Source: Pseudomonas sp. CROZ-RG-20F-R04-15 (GTDB lineage: Bacteria; Pseudomonadota; Gammaproteobacteria; Pseudomonadales; Pseudomonadaceae). Taken from it: a stretch of 64,000 nucleotides of DNA. Location of the stretch: positions 1-64,000 of the forward strand of contig NZ_JAKNQL010000006.1 of the NCBI RefSeq assembly GCF_022662375.1. The letters run 5' to 3'. Both the position numbers and the translations under genes were made by a program. This document shows, in pieces, positions 33,319 to 43,118 of the stretch. The notes beneath the pieces are model-generated. The model ran no database searches, was not told the origin of the DNA, and saw only the letters and a program-made list of their open reading frames with translations. The stretch's first letter is position 1. Each line of letters opens with the position of its first letter.

Positions 33319-34965
33319 TCACTTGCTGGAGATGGCGCCATCCACAAGTGCCTGGGCTTCGACGACCAATTGTTTCAGGTGGTCGTCACCGATAAAGCTT
33401 TCGGCGTAGATCTTGTAGATGTCTTCGGTGCCCGACGGACGCGCAGCGAACCAGCCGTTTTCAGTCATCACTTTCAGACCGCCGATCGCCTGATCGTTGC
33501 CCGGCGCATGGCTGAGAATGCTCTGGATTTTCTCACCGGCCAGTTCGGTCGAGGTGACCTGTTCAGGTGACAACTTGCTCAGCAGTGCTTTCTGTTCCGG
33601 GTTGGCCTTGGCGTCAACGCGTACCGAGAATGGTTCGCCCAGCTCATCGGTCAATGCGTTGTAGGCCTGGCTCGGATCGCGACCGGTGCGCGCGGTCATT
33701 TCGGCGGCGAGCAATGCCGGGATCAGACCGTCCTTGTCGGTGCTCCACACGCCACCGTCCTTGCGCAGGAACGATGCGCCGGCGCTCTCTTCGCCACCGA
33801 AACCCAGCGAGCCATCGAACAGGCCGTCAGCGAACCATTTGAATCCGACCGGGACTTCGTAAAGACGACGACCCAGACGCTTGGCAACGCGATCGATCAG
33901 ACCACTGCTGACCACGGTTTTACCCACGCCGGCATCCGCGCGCCACTGCGGGCGGTTCTGGAACAGGTAATCGATCGACACCGCGAGGTAGTTGTTCGGC
34001 GCCAGCAAACCACCGGACGGCGTCACAATACCGTGACGGTCGTGATCCGGGTCGCAGGCAAAAGCCACGTCGAATCGCTCTTTCAGGCCGATCAGGCCTT
34101 GCATCGCGTGGCTGGACGACGGATCCATGCGAATCTGGCCATCCCAGTCGACGGTCATGAAACGGAACGTCGCGTCGACTGCCTTGTTGACCACTTGCAG
34201 ATCGAGGCGGTAGTGCTCGGCAATCGCCGACCAGTAGCGCACCCCTGCTCCACCCAACGGATCAACGCCCAGACGCAGTTTGGCGTCGCGAATGGCGTCG
34301 AAATCGATGACGTTGATCAGGTCGGCAACGTAGGTGTTCAGGTAATCGTGGCGATGCGTGGTGCTGGCCTTGAGCGCCTGCTCGTAGCTGATGCGTTTCA
34401 CACCGGCCAGTTTGTTGGCCAACAGTTCATTGGCCTTGGCTTCGATCCACTTGGTGATGTGGGTGTCGGCCGGGCCACCATTGGTTGGGTTGTACTTGTA
34501 ACCACCGCTTTGTGGCGGGTTGTGCGACGGCGTGATGACGATGCCGTCCGCCAGACCCGAGGTGCGGCCACGGTTGTAGCAGAGAATCGCGTGGGAAATG
34601 GCCGGTGTCGGCGTGTATTCATCACCTTCGGCGATCATCACGGTGACACCGTTGGCCGCCAGCACTTCCAGCGCGCTGGCACCGGCCGGAGTCGACAGCG
34701 CGTGGGTGTCGATGCCGACAAACAGCGGCCCGGTAATCCCTTGTGCTTCGCGGTACAGGCAGATCGCCTGGCTGATGGCCAGAACGTGCCATTCGTTGAA
34801 ACTCAAGTCGAACGAGCTGCCCCGGTGTCCGGATGTACCGAACGCCACACGCTGAGTGGAAATCGAGGCGTCGGGCTGTCCGGTGTAATAAGCCGTCACC
34901 AGTCGCGGGATATCGACCAACAATTCTGCCGGTGCCGGTTTGCCCGCAAAAGGACTGAGTGTCAT
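33319..34965 (-). CDS. pgm: Phosphoglucomutase (alpha-D-glucose phosphate-specific)
   Basis: 548 residues, close to the E. coli Pgm length. It interconverts glucose 1-phosphate and glucose 6-phosphate, supplying precursors for polysaccharide and trehalose/glycogen pathways. Phosphoserine loop ITPSHNPP (Ser147), N-terminal loop [10 protein letters not shown], metal-binding loop DPDHDRHG, sugar-binding loop [11 protein letters not shown], and the C-terminal phosphate-binding segment [16 protein letters not shown] are all present. Single gene, ended by the shared terminator at 33266. Confidence 0.96.
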   Translation of the reverse strand: MTLSPFAGKPAPAELLVDIPRLVTAYYTGQPDASISTQRVAFGTSGHRGSSFDLSFNEWHVLAISQAICLYREAQGITGPLFVGIDTHALSTPAGASALEVLAANGVTVMIAEGDEYTPTPAISHAILCYNRGRTSGLADGIVITPSHNPPQSGGYKYNPTNGGPADTHITKWIEAKANELLANKLAGVKRISYEQALKASTTHRHDYLNTYVADLINVIDFDAIRDAKLRLGVDPLGGAGVRYWSAIAEHYRLDLQVVNKAVDATFRFMTVDWDGQIRMDPSSSHAMQGLIGLKERFDVAFACDPDHDRHGIVTPSGGLLAPNNYLAVSIDYLFQNRPQWRADAGVGKTVVSSGLIDRVAKRLGRRLYEVPVGFKWFADGLFDGSLGFGGEESAGASFLRKDGGVWSTDKDGLIPALLAAEMTARTGRDPSQAYNALTDELGEPFSVRVDAKANPEQKALLSKLSPEQVTSTELAGEKIQSILSHAPGNDQAIGGLKVMTENGWFAARPSGTEDIYKIYAESFIGDDHLKQLVVEAQALVDGAISSK

Positions 34966-35070
34966 GCAAAACCTCTGAAATAGAGTGGTTCAGGAATGGA
35001 GCGCAGTTTACTGGCAGTTTGACCGCAGTGCGATGGGATCTATCCGGAACTCTCCCGATGTTTTTTAACG

Positions 35071-36471
35071 TTAGTCAGTGGGTGCCAGCCGCAATGCGTC
35101 ACCGATCAGCCCGACCACACTGGCCAGGTCATGATCGGCATGAGTCAGCGGGCTCAAACGCAGGTGGTGTGCATGCAGGCCTTGCAGGCTGAACAGCTCG
35201 CCCGGTGCAACAACGATCTGCTGCCTGAGCAGACGCTGAAACACATACCCCATGTTCACCGGGCGCAGCGAACGCACCCAGACGGTTGCGCCGCCCTGTG
35301 GTTCGACAATCTGCAACGCATCACCGAGGCGCTCGCGCAACAGGTCGATCAGGTGCGTGCGCCGCTCCTTGAGCATCCGCCGCAATATGGCCAGATGCTG
35401 ATCCAGCCGACCACCGCCAAGCAGCCTGGCGATAGCCTTCTGACGGATGGGCGACAAGCGAAACGCACGCAACAGGAAATGCCTTTGCAATTCATTGCGC
35501 CAATGACGCGACAGCAAAAAGCCGAAAGGCGCCTCGGCACCGATGAATCTCTCGAACGTGGAGAACACCAGCAAACGATCAGGGTCCAGGCAGTCGCGCA
35601 AGCGCTGGGCGTCACCGCCTTCATGAAGTTCGCTGTAGCAATCGTTTTCCAGCACCCACGTGCCATGGTGCCCGAGCAAATGCGCGATTGCCTGCTGGTT
35701 GCTCAGTGGGCGCAAGGTGCCCCGGGGCATGCTCAACGCCGCTGACAAAAGAATCAAACGCACCGGCTCACTTTGCAGCAACGACTCCAGTCGCTGCGCA
35801 TCGATCACGCCTCCGGCGAGCAGCGGCAGCTCGATAACGCGCACTTCAGCGGCCTCCAGCAGACGCAAGATCACCCAGTCACAGGGCGACTCAACGAGCA
35901 CGGTGGCCCGACGCAACTCAAGCACCGAAATCAGTATTTCCAGGACACTGCGCAGGTCGGCGCCGATATAGACATCATCTGCGCGCCAGTAATTGGCGGT
36001 AGACGAGGTGTAGCGCGCGGCCAAAACCGTGCGCAGTTCCAGCTCTCCGCAAGGTTGCACCAGCGCTTGCGGCTGACGCGGATACTGGCGCAGCAGTTCA
36101 CGCTCCAGCATCAGCAATGGACTGTCCAGTGGTTGCAGCGAGGCGGGGTCATCACTGCTCAACACACACATGCCGGGTCGCCTGGCGTTGACGTAAACGG
36201 TTTCGAGCAGATCACTGCCGCTGTCGGGCGAATCCATCACGTGCAGTGGCTGCGCGTAATAACCGGACTTGGCAATCGAATAGACCCGCCCCTCCTTCTC
36301 CAGCAGCGAATACGCGTACTGGACGGTCGAGATCGACACATTGAGCCGATCAGCCAATTGTCGCAGCGACGGCAAGCGTACCGGCGGGCTACTCCCCGCC
36401 TCGTCTATCAGCAACTTCAAATACCGATAAACCGCCTGGTAAACGAAGTCATTCTCTCTCGACGTTTTCAC
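35071..36471 (-). CDS. MocR-like regulator (GntR HTH plus degenerate aminotransferase domain)
   Basis: 466 residues. The N-terminus is a GntR winged helix (RLPSLRQLADRLNVSISTVQYAYSLLEKEGRV). The rest is a fold-type I aminotransferase-like domain. In active MocR proteins a lysine in a GSFSK motif binds PLP; the matching segment here reads VFSTFERFIGAEAPFGFLL, with Arg in place of that Lys, and the usual EDDYDSEF reads ENDCYSEL. PLP binding by a Schiff base therefore looks lost. It may sense another ligand or act constitutively. The gene begins 49 bases after an unrecognised 488-residue protein on the same strand, probably in one operon. Confidence 0.88.
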   Translation of the reverse strand: MKTSRENDFVYQAVYRYLKLLIDEAGSSPPVRLPSLRQLADRLNVSISTVQYAYSLLEKEGRVYSIAKSGYYAQPLHVMDSPDSGSDLLETVYVNARRPGMCVLSSDDPASLQPLDSPLLMLERELLRQYPRQPQALVQPCGELELRTVLAARYTSSTANYWRADDVYIGADLRSVLEILISVLELRRATVLVESPCDWVILRLLEAAEVRVIELPLLAGGVIDAQRLESLLQSEPVRLILLSAALSMPRGTLRPLSNQQAIAHLLGHHGTWVLENDCYSELHEGGDAQRLRDCLDPDRLLVFSTFERFIGAEAPFGFLLSRHWRNELQRHFLLRAFRLSPIRQKAIARLLGGGRLDQHLAILRRMLKERRTHLIDLLRERLGDALQIVEPQGGATVWVRSLRPVNMGYVFQRLLRQQIVVAPGELFSLQGLHAHHLRLSPLTHADHDLASVVGLIGDALRLAPTD

Positions 36472-36520
36472 GACCCTACGCCCATGGGCAGGGGCTCATC
36501 GGCGGACAAGCAACACACGA

Positions 36521-37987
36521 TCAACCTTCCGCCGATCGATCGGCAGTAGGCTCAGCCAGCGTATCGTCCTCATTGTCGTTCTGCGCTGCACCTTCGCTGG
36601 ATTCAGGCATGCGCACAGGCCCCATTGCATACAAACGCACAATCATCCTGACCGGCAGCCCGCTGACATCCGTCATCCACTTCAGTACCTGCTCCGGAGC
36701 ATGCAGCCCTTGCATTGCCCGATGCAGATCCGGCAACGCCACCAGCATCCCGGGATGACAATTGCGCAAGAAGCGCTCAAGCCCCGCTCCCCCATCGATA
36801 AAAGGCGCAAACAAAAGGCACGTCAGCTGGATTTCATTCAGCTCGAAACTGGCCTGCAAGGCGTTTGCCGCCTGCGAACGCAGTTGTTCAGGCGCCTGCA
36901 GGTCGCCGAAGCTCGCCAGCAATTGTTCGCAAACCGGCTCGGGGACCTGCTTTTGCCGCATGGTTATCAGGAGACCGGTCAGGTAATCACTGACGCCGGC
37001 CTCATAGGTCCGCCCCTCGATGAATTGCGCCTGCAAACCTCGCAAATGCGCGGCCACCAAAGGTTCCACGTGCTCATCATCTCCTTGATAGAGCGTCACG
37101 TCGTCAGCCTGAAAACCCAGAAAATCACTCAGCAAAGGCCAGCGTTCTTCGAGCTTGCCGACAATCATGTCGTTGATATTGATAAAACTGGTGCGCCGAC
37201 AGGCCTCGAAATGACCTTCCGGGCGCCAGGTCACCCGCTCATCTTCGGAGTAAAACTCGCGGTAACAATCGCCGCCCAGCCCGTCGAGCAGCGGGAACAG
37301 CATTTCAAAGCCGACGGTGCTCATCTGCGGCGCGGCAATCGCGGCTTTGTGCGTGGCGCGTTCCAGTCCGTCGAGGAAATGCCGCTGACGACGTGCGGAC
37401 TCGCTGCCGATCATCGCGTCGACGCCATTGTTCCAGCGCGCAACCTGACCGTAGAACTCGGCGGTGGCCAGGTACGCGTCATCCCACAGTTCAAGCGGTT
37501 CATTCCAGGCTCGACGATGCCCGATCAACAGCAGGTTGACACGATTGCTCTCGCGACCGGCTTCGCCAATGGGCGCCTGATGATCAAACGGCAACACCTC
37601 GCGGTGATCGACCATCACCAGCTCTACCCGAGGGTCGTCATACAGAAACAGTGCACCGTAGCTGCGGTGCAGGTTTTGCAGGGACGTCTCACTGTTGCCG
37701 TTCCAGCGCAAGGTCGCCACCCGTAGCTGAAAGGTCGCCGGCGCACGGCCGGCAATGCTCAATTGCGCGGCCCGCAGCAAGGCCAGGGTGTAACAACTGT
37801 CGCGCGCCCCGGACTGGTTCACCAGCACCTTGAAATGACCGATGTTCTCCATGCCGCCCGCCGCCACTGCCAGTCGCTGGATCAGCAACTGCAGCGCCGT
37901 GCGCTCCGCGCGGGAAAAGAAACTCAGCAAACGTTGCAATACTTGCTGGTAGACATAGTTCATTGCCTGATCATGGATCGTGCTCAT
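36521..37987 (-). CDS. Protein of unknown function, partner of the MocR-like gene
   Basis: 488 residues that I do not recognise. No signal peptide, membrane helix, or nucleotide-binding motif is visible. The N-terminal 45 residues form an amphipathic helix (NYVYQQVLQRLLSFFSRAERTALQLLIQRL) whose first part resembles the N-terminus of the MocR-like protein (DFVYQAVYRYLKLLI). The middle has VTLRWNG-like beta segments, a HRRAWNEPLELWDDAY motif and GDCYREFYSEDERVTWRPEGHFEACRR; the tail is very acidic (NDNEDDTLAEPTADRSAEG). It lies upstream of the MocR-like gene. Normal Pseudomonas base composition. Could be a cytoplasmic regulator or effector-like protein; nothing in the sequence decides. Confidence 0.8.
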   Translation of the reverse strand: MSTIHDQAMNYVYQQVLQRLLSFFSRAERTALQLLIQRLAVAAGGMENIGHFKVLVNQSGARDSCYTLALLRAAQLSIAGRAPATFQLRVATLRWNGNSETSLQNLHRSYGALFLYDDPRVELVMVDHREVLPFDHQAPIGEAGRESNRVNLLLIGHRRAWNEPLELWDDAYLATAEFYGQVARWNNGVDAMIGSESARRQRHFLDGLERATHKAAIAAPQMSTVGFEMLFPLLDGLGGDCYREFYSEDERVTWRPEGHFEACRRTSFININDMIVGKLEERWPLLSDFLGFQADDVTLYQGDDEHVEPLVAAHLRGLQAQFIEGRTYEAGVSDYLTGLLITMRQKQVPEPVCEQLLASFGDLQAPEQLRSQAANALQASFELNEIQLTCLLFAPFIDGGAGLERFLRNCHPGMLVALPDLHRAMQGLHAPEQVLKWMTDVSGLPVRMIVRLYAMGPVRMPESSEGAAQNDNEDDTLAEPTADRSAEG

Positions 37988-38537
37988 CGGTATTTACCCA
38001 GTATCGAAAGTTTCCTGCCGCACGCACTGAAATATCAGTCAGGCGACAATTCATCAATAAGTAATAGACGTTCGAATGCTAACACTTACAAGTTTGAAGT
38101 TATTTGAAACACTTGAGCTTAAAAAAACCCTTCAGCCGCCGAATGACAACCTCAACCCCCTGTAATTGCTGGGATATTTTTTCCTGGACGCGATCCTAGG
38201 AAACTTCCCACAAGGTCCCACGACAAGTGAGTACAAGAAAAACAGAAGCGGTTTCCGAATAGGCCTACAACAATTAAACAGAAATAGACGCGACCAACAG
38301 ATTTGGCCGCTTTATATCGCGCAGGGCAAATTGAATGCACAGACATGGCTCATTCCTTGAGATGAAAGTAATCATTCAATTATCAGGGCTTACATTGTGA
38401 TTAGAAGATACAGATCGCGAGCAAAAACCGGTTCAGTTGCTGAACGGTCGTGGCGCCATTGCCACGGTGCGCTGTGTTTCAGGAGGGGAAGCTAAACGCA
38501 GAAGAGTCCGTGGGGCCACGGACTCTGATGACAGGGC
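37988..38537. other. 550-base intergenic region without a convincing gene
   Basis: AT-richer than its surroundings. Short open frames on both strands (64 codons each near 38150-38360) lack a family signature and credible ribosome sites. On the minus strand a small hairpin TTCGGCGGCTGAA is followed by GGGTTTTTTT near 38125. Further on, two short stem-loops (GTTCAG/CTGAAC at 38431-38445, CGTGGC/GCCACG at 38449-38466) precede the mexS terminator. A small RNA is possible but unproven. Confidence 0.4.
38503..38526 (-). terminator. Probable terminator downstream of mexS
   Basis: AGAGTCCGTGG (38503-38513) pairs with CCACGGACTCT (38516-38526), an 11-bp inverted repeat starting 12 bases past the mexS stop. 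On the minus strand it is followed only by TCTGCGTTTAG, so the T-run is weak. Confidence 0.6.
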
Positions 38538-39560
38538 TTACGCCGGTTCGACTTGCAGGGCTACCCGTTCGCGGCACGGGCATTCGTCCATGTAGCGATG
38601 CGCTTCGACGAACTCGTTGAACGGAAATACACGCGTCTTCAGCGGCAGCAACACGCGGTCAGCTGTCAACTGGTTGATGTCACGCAAGGCACGTTGCAAG
38701 GCGACGTGATCCTGAGTGATGCCCAGTTCCGGCTTGCCGGTAAAGTTGCCGATGCAGTGTACGAAGAACTGGATGTTCTTCTGGAACGCTGCGCAGGCCG
38801 GGAACGGCGTCTGGTTGCCACCCTGCAAGCCGTACAGCACCAGGCTGCCACGCGGCGCCAGCACATCGCCCAGCAGCGACATCTGCGGACCGCCGAGGCC
38901 GTCGAACACCACGTCGACACCGCGGTTGTCAGTGATCTTGTTGATTCGCATCAACAGATCTTCCTCTTCGGTGACGATGACCTTTTCAGCGCCAAGGGAC
39001 AGCAGGTACTCGCGTTCCTCTGCTTCCTTGGTCGCGGCGATCACCCGCACGCCCATCGCCTTGCCCAACTGGACAAACGAAGGACCGGCGCAATGGCTGG
39101 CGTCCGTGACCAAGGCAAACTGCCCCGGCTTGACCCGTGCCAGATCGGCGTAGGCAAAGTAGGCGATCAACAGCGGTGTGTAATGCACACTGGCTTCAAT
39201 CGGGCTGAGCACATCCGGATAACGGGTCAGCGCAGTACGCGGCAGCACGATCGATTCGCCGTAGACCGGGTAGTCGTTCGCACTCTCGGCCGGAAAGCTG
39301 GCGACCTTGTCACCCACTGCCAGATCATCGACACCGTCGCCGACAGCGGTGATTACACCGGCCATCTCGTGACCAAGACCCGCAGGCAGTCGCGCCTGAG
39401 ACGAGGCCAGGTTCTGACGCCAAAGGGTGTCGTACCAGCTGATGCCGATCGCCTCGACACGCACCTGCACTTCGCCAGGACCTGGCTGAGCGGCCGCATG
39501 CTCTTCGCATTTGAGCACCTCGGCCGGACCAAACTTGTGAAAACGGATCGTGCGGGACAT
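38538..39560 (-). CDS. mexS: MexS-type medium-chain oxidoreductase
   Basis: 340 residues from the ATG at 39560 (GAGG six bases upstream); a 351-residue frame starts further up without support. Zinc-independent quinone-oxidoreductase-type MDR protein: GroES-like N-terminus (FHKFGPAEVLKCEEHAAAQPGPGEVQVRVEAIGISWYDTLWRQN) and NADPH-binding Rossmann region (VTDASHCAGPSFVQLGKAMGVRVIAATKEAEE; NRGVDVVFDGLGG). In P. aeruginosa MexS is the neighbour of mexT and its loss activates MexT and MexEF-OprN, probably by allowing toxic electrophiles to build up. Its divergent position next to mexT here matches that arrangement and supports the name. Confidence 0.92.
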   Translation of the reverse strand: MSRTIRFHKFGPAEVLKCEEHAAAQPGPGEVQVRVEAIGISWYDTLWRQNLASSQARLPAGLGHEMAGVITAVGDGVDDLAVGDKVASFPAESANDYPVYGESIVLPRTALTRYPDVLSPIEASVHYTPLLIAYFAYADLARVKPGQFALVTDASHCAGPSFVQLGKAMGVRVIAATKEAEEREYLLSLGAEKVIVTEEEDLLMRINKITDNRGVDVVFDGLGGPQMSLLGDVLAPRGSLVLYGLQGGNQTPFPACAAFQKNIQFFVHCIGNFTGKPELGITQDHVALQRALRDINQLTADRVLLPLKTRVFPFNEFVEAHRYMDECPCRERVALQVEPA

Positions 39561-39829
39561 CGCAAACCTCGTCAAAGTAACCTCTAATGCCATGAACTCT
39601 ATCTGGGCTTTTGACCCAAGACTATCAGTGGCTATTAATAGTCGACATGCCTGTCATTGATTCCGCAGCAGGGGCGGCAGTGGCAAAATCCATGAAAAAC
39701 TGCTGCCACCGTCTCAGTAAAGCTGAATTTTCCGGTGCAGAGTACCAGCCTTTCCCCGTAAGATTCATGCCGGCCATTGTTCTCATATGGCCGCTCTCGT
39801 CAAGCTTGATGACTCTGCCAGGACTCCAG

Positions 39830-40744
39830 ATGAATCGTAATGACCTGCGTCGTGTCGACCTGAACCTGTTGATCGTATTCGAAACATTGATGCACGAACG
39901 CAGTGTGACCCGGGCGGCAGAAAAGCTGTTCCTCGGTCAGCCGGCGATCAGTGCGGCGCTCTCGCGCCTGCGCAGCCTGTTCGATGACCCGCTGTTTGTA
40001 CGCACCGGGCGTAGCATGGAACCGTCCGCCCGCGCGGTGGAAATCTTCGCCCTGCTCTCGCCTGCCCTCGATTCGATTTCGACCGCCGTCAGCCGCGCGG
40101 CCGAATTCGACCCGGCGACCAGCACTTCGGTATTTCGGATCGGTTTGTCCGACGACGTCGAATTCGCTTTGCTGCCGATGCTGCTCAAACGCCTGCGCGC
40201 CGAATCGCCTGGCATCGTGTTGGTGATCCGCCGCGTCAACTACATATTGATGCCGGGCCTGTTGGCCTCCGGCGAGATATCCATTGGCGTCAGTTACACC
40301 ACCGACCTGCCGGCCAACGCCAAACGCAAGGTCCTGCGCCGCAGCGCACCAAAATTGCTGCGCGCCGATACCGTGCCGGGACCGTTGAGCCTGGACGACT
40401 ACTGCGCACGTCCGCATGCGCTGGTGTCATTTGCCGGCGACCTCAGTGGCTTTATTGATGAAGAGCTGGAGAAACTCGGGCGCAAACGGCATGTGGTGCT
40501 GGCCGTGCCGCAGTTCAACGGCTTGAGTACGTTGTTGGCCGGCACCGATATTGTGGCGACGGTGCCGGATTACACGGCTGATGCGTTGACGGCGGCTGGC
40601 GGTGTTCGCGCGGAAGATCCGCCGTTGCCCACGCGCACGTTTGAGTTGCATATGGCTTGGCGGGGGTCGCAGGATAACGATCCCGGTGAGCGGTGGTTGC
40701 GGTCGCGGATTCAGATGTTCTTTGGCGATCCGGATAGCCTCTAG
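39830..40744 (+). CDS. mexT: LysR-type regulator MexT
   Basis: 304 residues from the ATG at 39830. The open frame extends 73 codons further upstream, but the sequence from MNRNDLRRVDLNLLIVFETLMHERSVTRAAEKLF is the known MexT start. N-terminal LysR helix-turn-helix at about 20-65, then effector domain, ending in RSRIQMFFGDPDSL as in P. aeruginosa MexT. It activates mexEF-oprN and mexS. The frame is intact, without the inactivating insertions known from some P. aeruginosa strains. Unlike P. aeruginosa, the next gene is not mexE but an unrelated MFS gene on the opposite strand; mexE lies 7.4 kb away. Confidence 0.95.
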   Translation: MNRNDLRRVDLNLLIVFETLMHERSVTRAAEKLFLGQPAISAALSRLRSLFDDPLFVRTGRSMEPSARAVEIFALLSPALDSISTAVSRAAEFDPATSTSVFRIGLSDDVEFALLPMLLKRLRAESPGIVLVIRRVNYILMPGLLASGEISIGVSYTTDLPANAKRKVLRRSAPKLLRADTVPGPLSLDDYCARPHALVSFAGDLSGFIDEELEKLGRKRHVVLAVPQFNGLSTLLAGTDIVATVPDYTADALTAAGGVRAEDPPLPTRTFELHMAWRGSQDNDPGERWLRSRIQMFFGDPDSL

Positions 40745-40800
40745 GGGGCGTCGGGCAGGTAGTTCATTTGATCCTTTTCGCCCCATGGAGCGCTATTCAC

Positions 40801-42036
40801 TCAGTGGATTGTTCGAACGCCATGGACAGTAGGAACGCGGACACGCAGGGCAATCAGCAACGCGGCCAGCAGCATCAGCACGGCCGCTGCTACAAACACG
40901 CCTGCGCTGCCACCGAGACTGAACATTGCTCCGCCAGCGGCGGCGCCCGTGGCGATGGCTGACTGCACAGATGCCACTACCATGCCTCCGGCGCTTTCCG
41001 CCTGATCAGGTACCGCGCTGGCGACCCAGTTCGACCACGCCACCGGCACACCACCAAATGCCATGCCCCAGACTGCCAGAAGTACAGCCTGCCCCGGCAC
41101 CGAGGCCGGCAACAGCACCAACGCCAGTGCTGCAACGCCGACCAGCGCGGGCATCAGCACCAGAGTGGCCAGCGGGTGGCGCTCCAGCAGCCGGCCGGCC
41201 AACAGTGTGCCGACGAAGTTCGCCACACCGAACCCCAGCAGCATCAGGGACAGCCCTTGCGCGCCGATGCCGGTAGTCCCTTCAAGAAATGGGCGAACAT
41301 AGGTGAACATGGCGAAGTGGCCGCTGTGCACCAGCACACAACCGAACATGCCCATGGCGATGCCTGGGCGCTGCAACACCTCGAGCACAGTGCGCAGGCG
41401 TGCCGGCCGGCGCGGCGCAAGACGCGGCAGAGTGAACGACTGGAAAGCCAGGGTCACCATGCCTACCGCCGCCGCTGCGAAGAACGCGCTGCGCCAGCCA
41501 TACAGCCCGCCCAGATAGCTGCCCAGCGGCACTGCCACTACCGTGCCGATGGCGATGCCGCTGAAAATGATCGACAACGCCCGGGGCAACAAAGCGCTCG
41601 GCACCAAGCGCATCGCTACCGCCGCCGCCATGCTCCAGAACCCGCCAAGGGCAATGCCCAGCAAGATACGCATCAACAACAGCACCGCGAAGCTGGAGGA
41701 AACAGCGACCAACAGATTGGAGGCGACCATCAACGTCGAAAAACCCAGCAACACCCAGCGTCGGTCGATACCACGGGTCAGACCTGGCACCAACAAACCG
41801 GCGAACAGCGCCACCACGGCAGTTACCGTTACCGCCTGGCCAGCCAGCGCTTCGGACACTCCCAGGTCAGTAGCCATCAGCGTCAACAAACTGGCCGGAA
41901 GGTACTCAGCGGTCAGTAACCCGAACACACCCATCGCCAACGAAAATACTGCCATCCACGCGGGGGTTGCAGGTTCTACGTCCGCGCCGACGCCGCAATG
42001 GCGGTCGGATACGGTGTTACATACAAAGTCAGACAT
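40801..42036 (-). CDS. MFS drug/arabinose-type exporter
   Basis: 411 residues, 12 predicted membrane helices, DHA1-type major facilitator. The loop 2-3 motif region reads GLLVPGLTRGIDRRWVLLG and the motif C region LGIALGGFWSMAAAVAMRLVP with later FSGIAIGTVVAVPLGSYLG, as in arabinose-efflux-type permeases. Substrate unknown. It is divergent from an AraC-type regulator across 102 bases, the classic layout of a regulator with its target exporter. Convergent with mexT. Confidence 0.9.
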   Translation of the reverse strand: MSDFVCNTVSDRHCGVGADVEPATPAWMAVFSLAMGVFGLLTAEYLPASLLTLMATDLGVSEALAGQAVTVTAVVALFAGLLVPGLTRGIDRRWVLLGFSTLMVASNLLVAVSSSFAVLLLMRILLGIALGGFWSMAAAVAMRLVPSALLPRALSIIFSGIAIGTVVAVPLGSYLGGLYGWRSAFFAAAAVGMVTLAFQSFTLPRLAPRRPARLRTVLEVLQRPGIAMGMFGCVLVHSGHFAMFTYVRPFLEGTTGIGAQGLSLMLLGFGVANFVGTLLAGRLLERHPLATLVLMPALVGVAALALVLLPASVPGQAVLLAVWGMAFGGVPVAWSNWVASAVPDQAESAGGMVVASVQSAIATGAAAGGAMFSLGGSAGVFVAAAVLMLLAALLIALRVRVPTVHGVRTIH

Positions 42037-42138
42037 TGAACGGATCTCCCAATCTTCATTAAGAGCCGAAGTCTAGGCGCCGAAATCCGGATGATCTATG
42101 ATCAATAGTCTCTACTTTTTGACCAAAACACCTGAACG

Positions 42139-43104
42139 ATGCCTGCAGATCAGTTTGCTCTTTCCTCGGACCTCATCAACGAACTGTTGCGCGGCATGCG
42201 CCTGCGTGGTGTTGAATACCGGCGCATCCAAACGGGCCCAACTTTCGGTTTGGGCTTCGGGGAAAAACCTGGGCACGCCTGGTTTCACTTCATGGCCGTC
42301 GGCAATGCGGTGCTGCAAATGGAGGACGGCAGTACCTACGCGCTGTCTGCTGGTAACGCCGTGTTCATCTCCCATGGCGCGGCCCATCAACTGATTTCCC
42401 ATCAGGGCGCGCCTGTCCGGGATATCGATCATCTATACGGTGCGCCCTTGGGTGAGACCGTCAGCGCGGTGGATACCGGAACCGATGCCAACCCCACGCC
42501 GAGCACTATTTTGTTCAGTGGTTGCATGGAGTTTGAACTGGGCAGTATCCATGGCCTTGGTCGGCTGATGCCGGGCCTGATGCTGATTGATGCCGGCGGT
42601 CAGCGTTACCCTGGGCTGGTGCCTATCCTGACCACCATGGAACGCGAGGTCAGCGCCGCCCGTGTCGGCTTCGCCGGTATCCTCGCGCGTTTGGCCGACG
42701 TGGTGGCTGCGATGGTCGTTCGCGGCTGGGTCGAGTGCGCCTGCGGCAATGCCTCTGGCCTGGTCGCCGCCTTGCGCGATCCCCGCTTGGCCGGTGCACT
42801 GCTTGCGCTCCATCAACAACCGGGCCGCGACTGGACTGTTGCGCAGTTGGCAGAGCACTGCAATACCTCACGTTCGGTTTTCGCGGACCGCTTCCAGGCG
42901 ACGATTGGCATGGCCCCGCTGCGCTATGTCACCGAACTGCGAATGCGGCTTGCAAGCCAGTGGCTGACCCTCGAAAGGCTACCGATTGAAGAGGTAGCGC
43001 AGCGTTTGGGCTACACATCACAGGCCGCTTTCAGTCGTGCATTCAAGCGCGTTACGGGCAAGACGCCTGGATTGAGTCGCAAGCCGAACGCAGGTAATCG
43101 ATGA
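42139..43104 (+). CDS. AraC-family regulator (cupin_6 sensor domain)
   Basis: 321 residues. Residues about 10-190 form a cupin-type sensor domain (GEKPGHAWFHFMAVGNAVLQMEDGSTYALSAGNAVFISHGAAHQL), followed by the AraC DNA-binding domain (WTVAQLAEHCNTSRSVFADRFQATIGMAPLRYVTELRMRLA; EEVAQRLGYTSQAAFSRAFKRVTGKTPG). Cupin_6 AraC proteins commonly sit beside MFS exporters or oxidoreductase genes and control them. Here the divergent MFS gene is the likely target, and the SDR gene converges from the other side, 14 bases away. Confidence 0.92.
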   Translation: MPADQFALSSDLINELLRGMRLRGVEYRRIQTGPTFGLGFGEKPGHAWFHFMAVGNAVLQMEDGSTYALSAGNAVFISHGAAHQLISHQGAPVRDIDHLYGAPLGETVSAVDTGTDANPTPSTILFSGCMEFELGSIHGLGRLMPGLMLIDAGGQRYPGLVPILTTMEREVSAARVGFAGILARLADVVAAMVVRGWVECACGNASGLVAALRDPRLAGALLALHQQPGRDWTVAQLAEHCNTSRSVFADRFQATIGMAPLRYVTELRMRLASQWLTLERLPIEEVAQRLGYTSQAAFSRAFKRVTGKTPGLSRKPNAGNR

Positions 43105-43118
43105 TCCGCGCCACTGAC

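Noticed and set aside
38152..38360. Two overlapping 64-codon frames on opposite strands
   Set aside because: No ribosome site, signal, or family resemblance; more likely chance frames in an intergenic region.
39611..39829. 73-codon extension of MexT
   Set aside because: The known MexT N-terminus begins at MNRNDLRRVDLN; the upstream part lies in the mexS-mexT regulatory gap.
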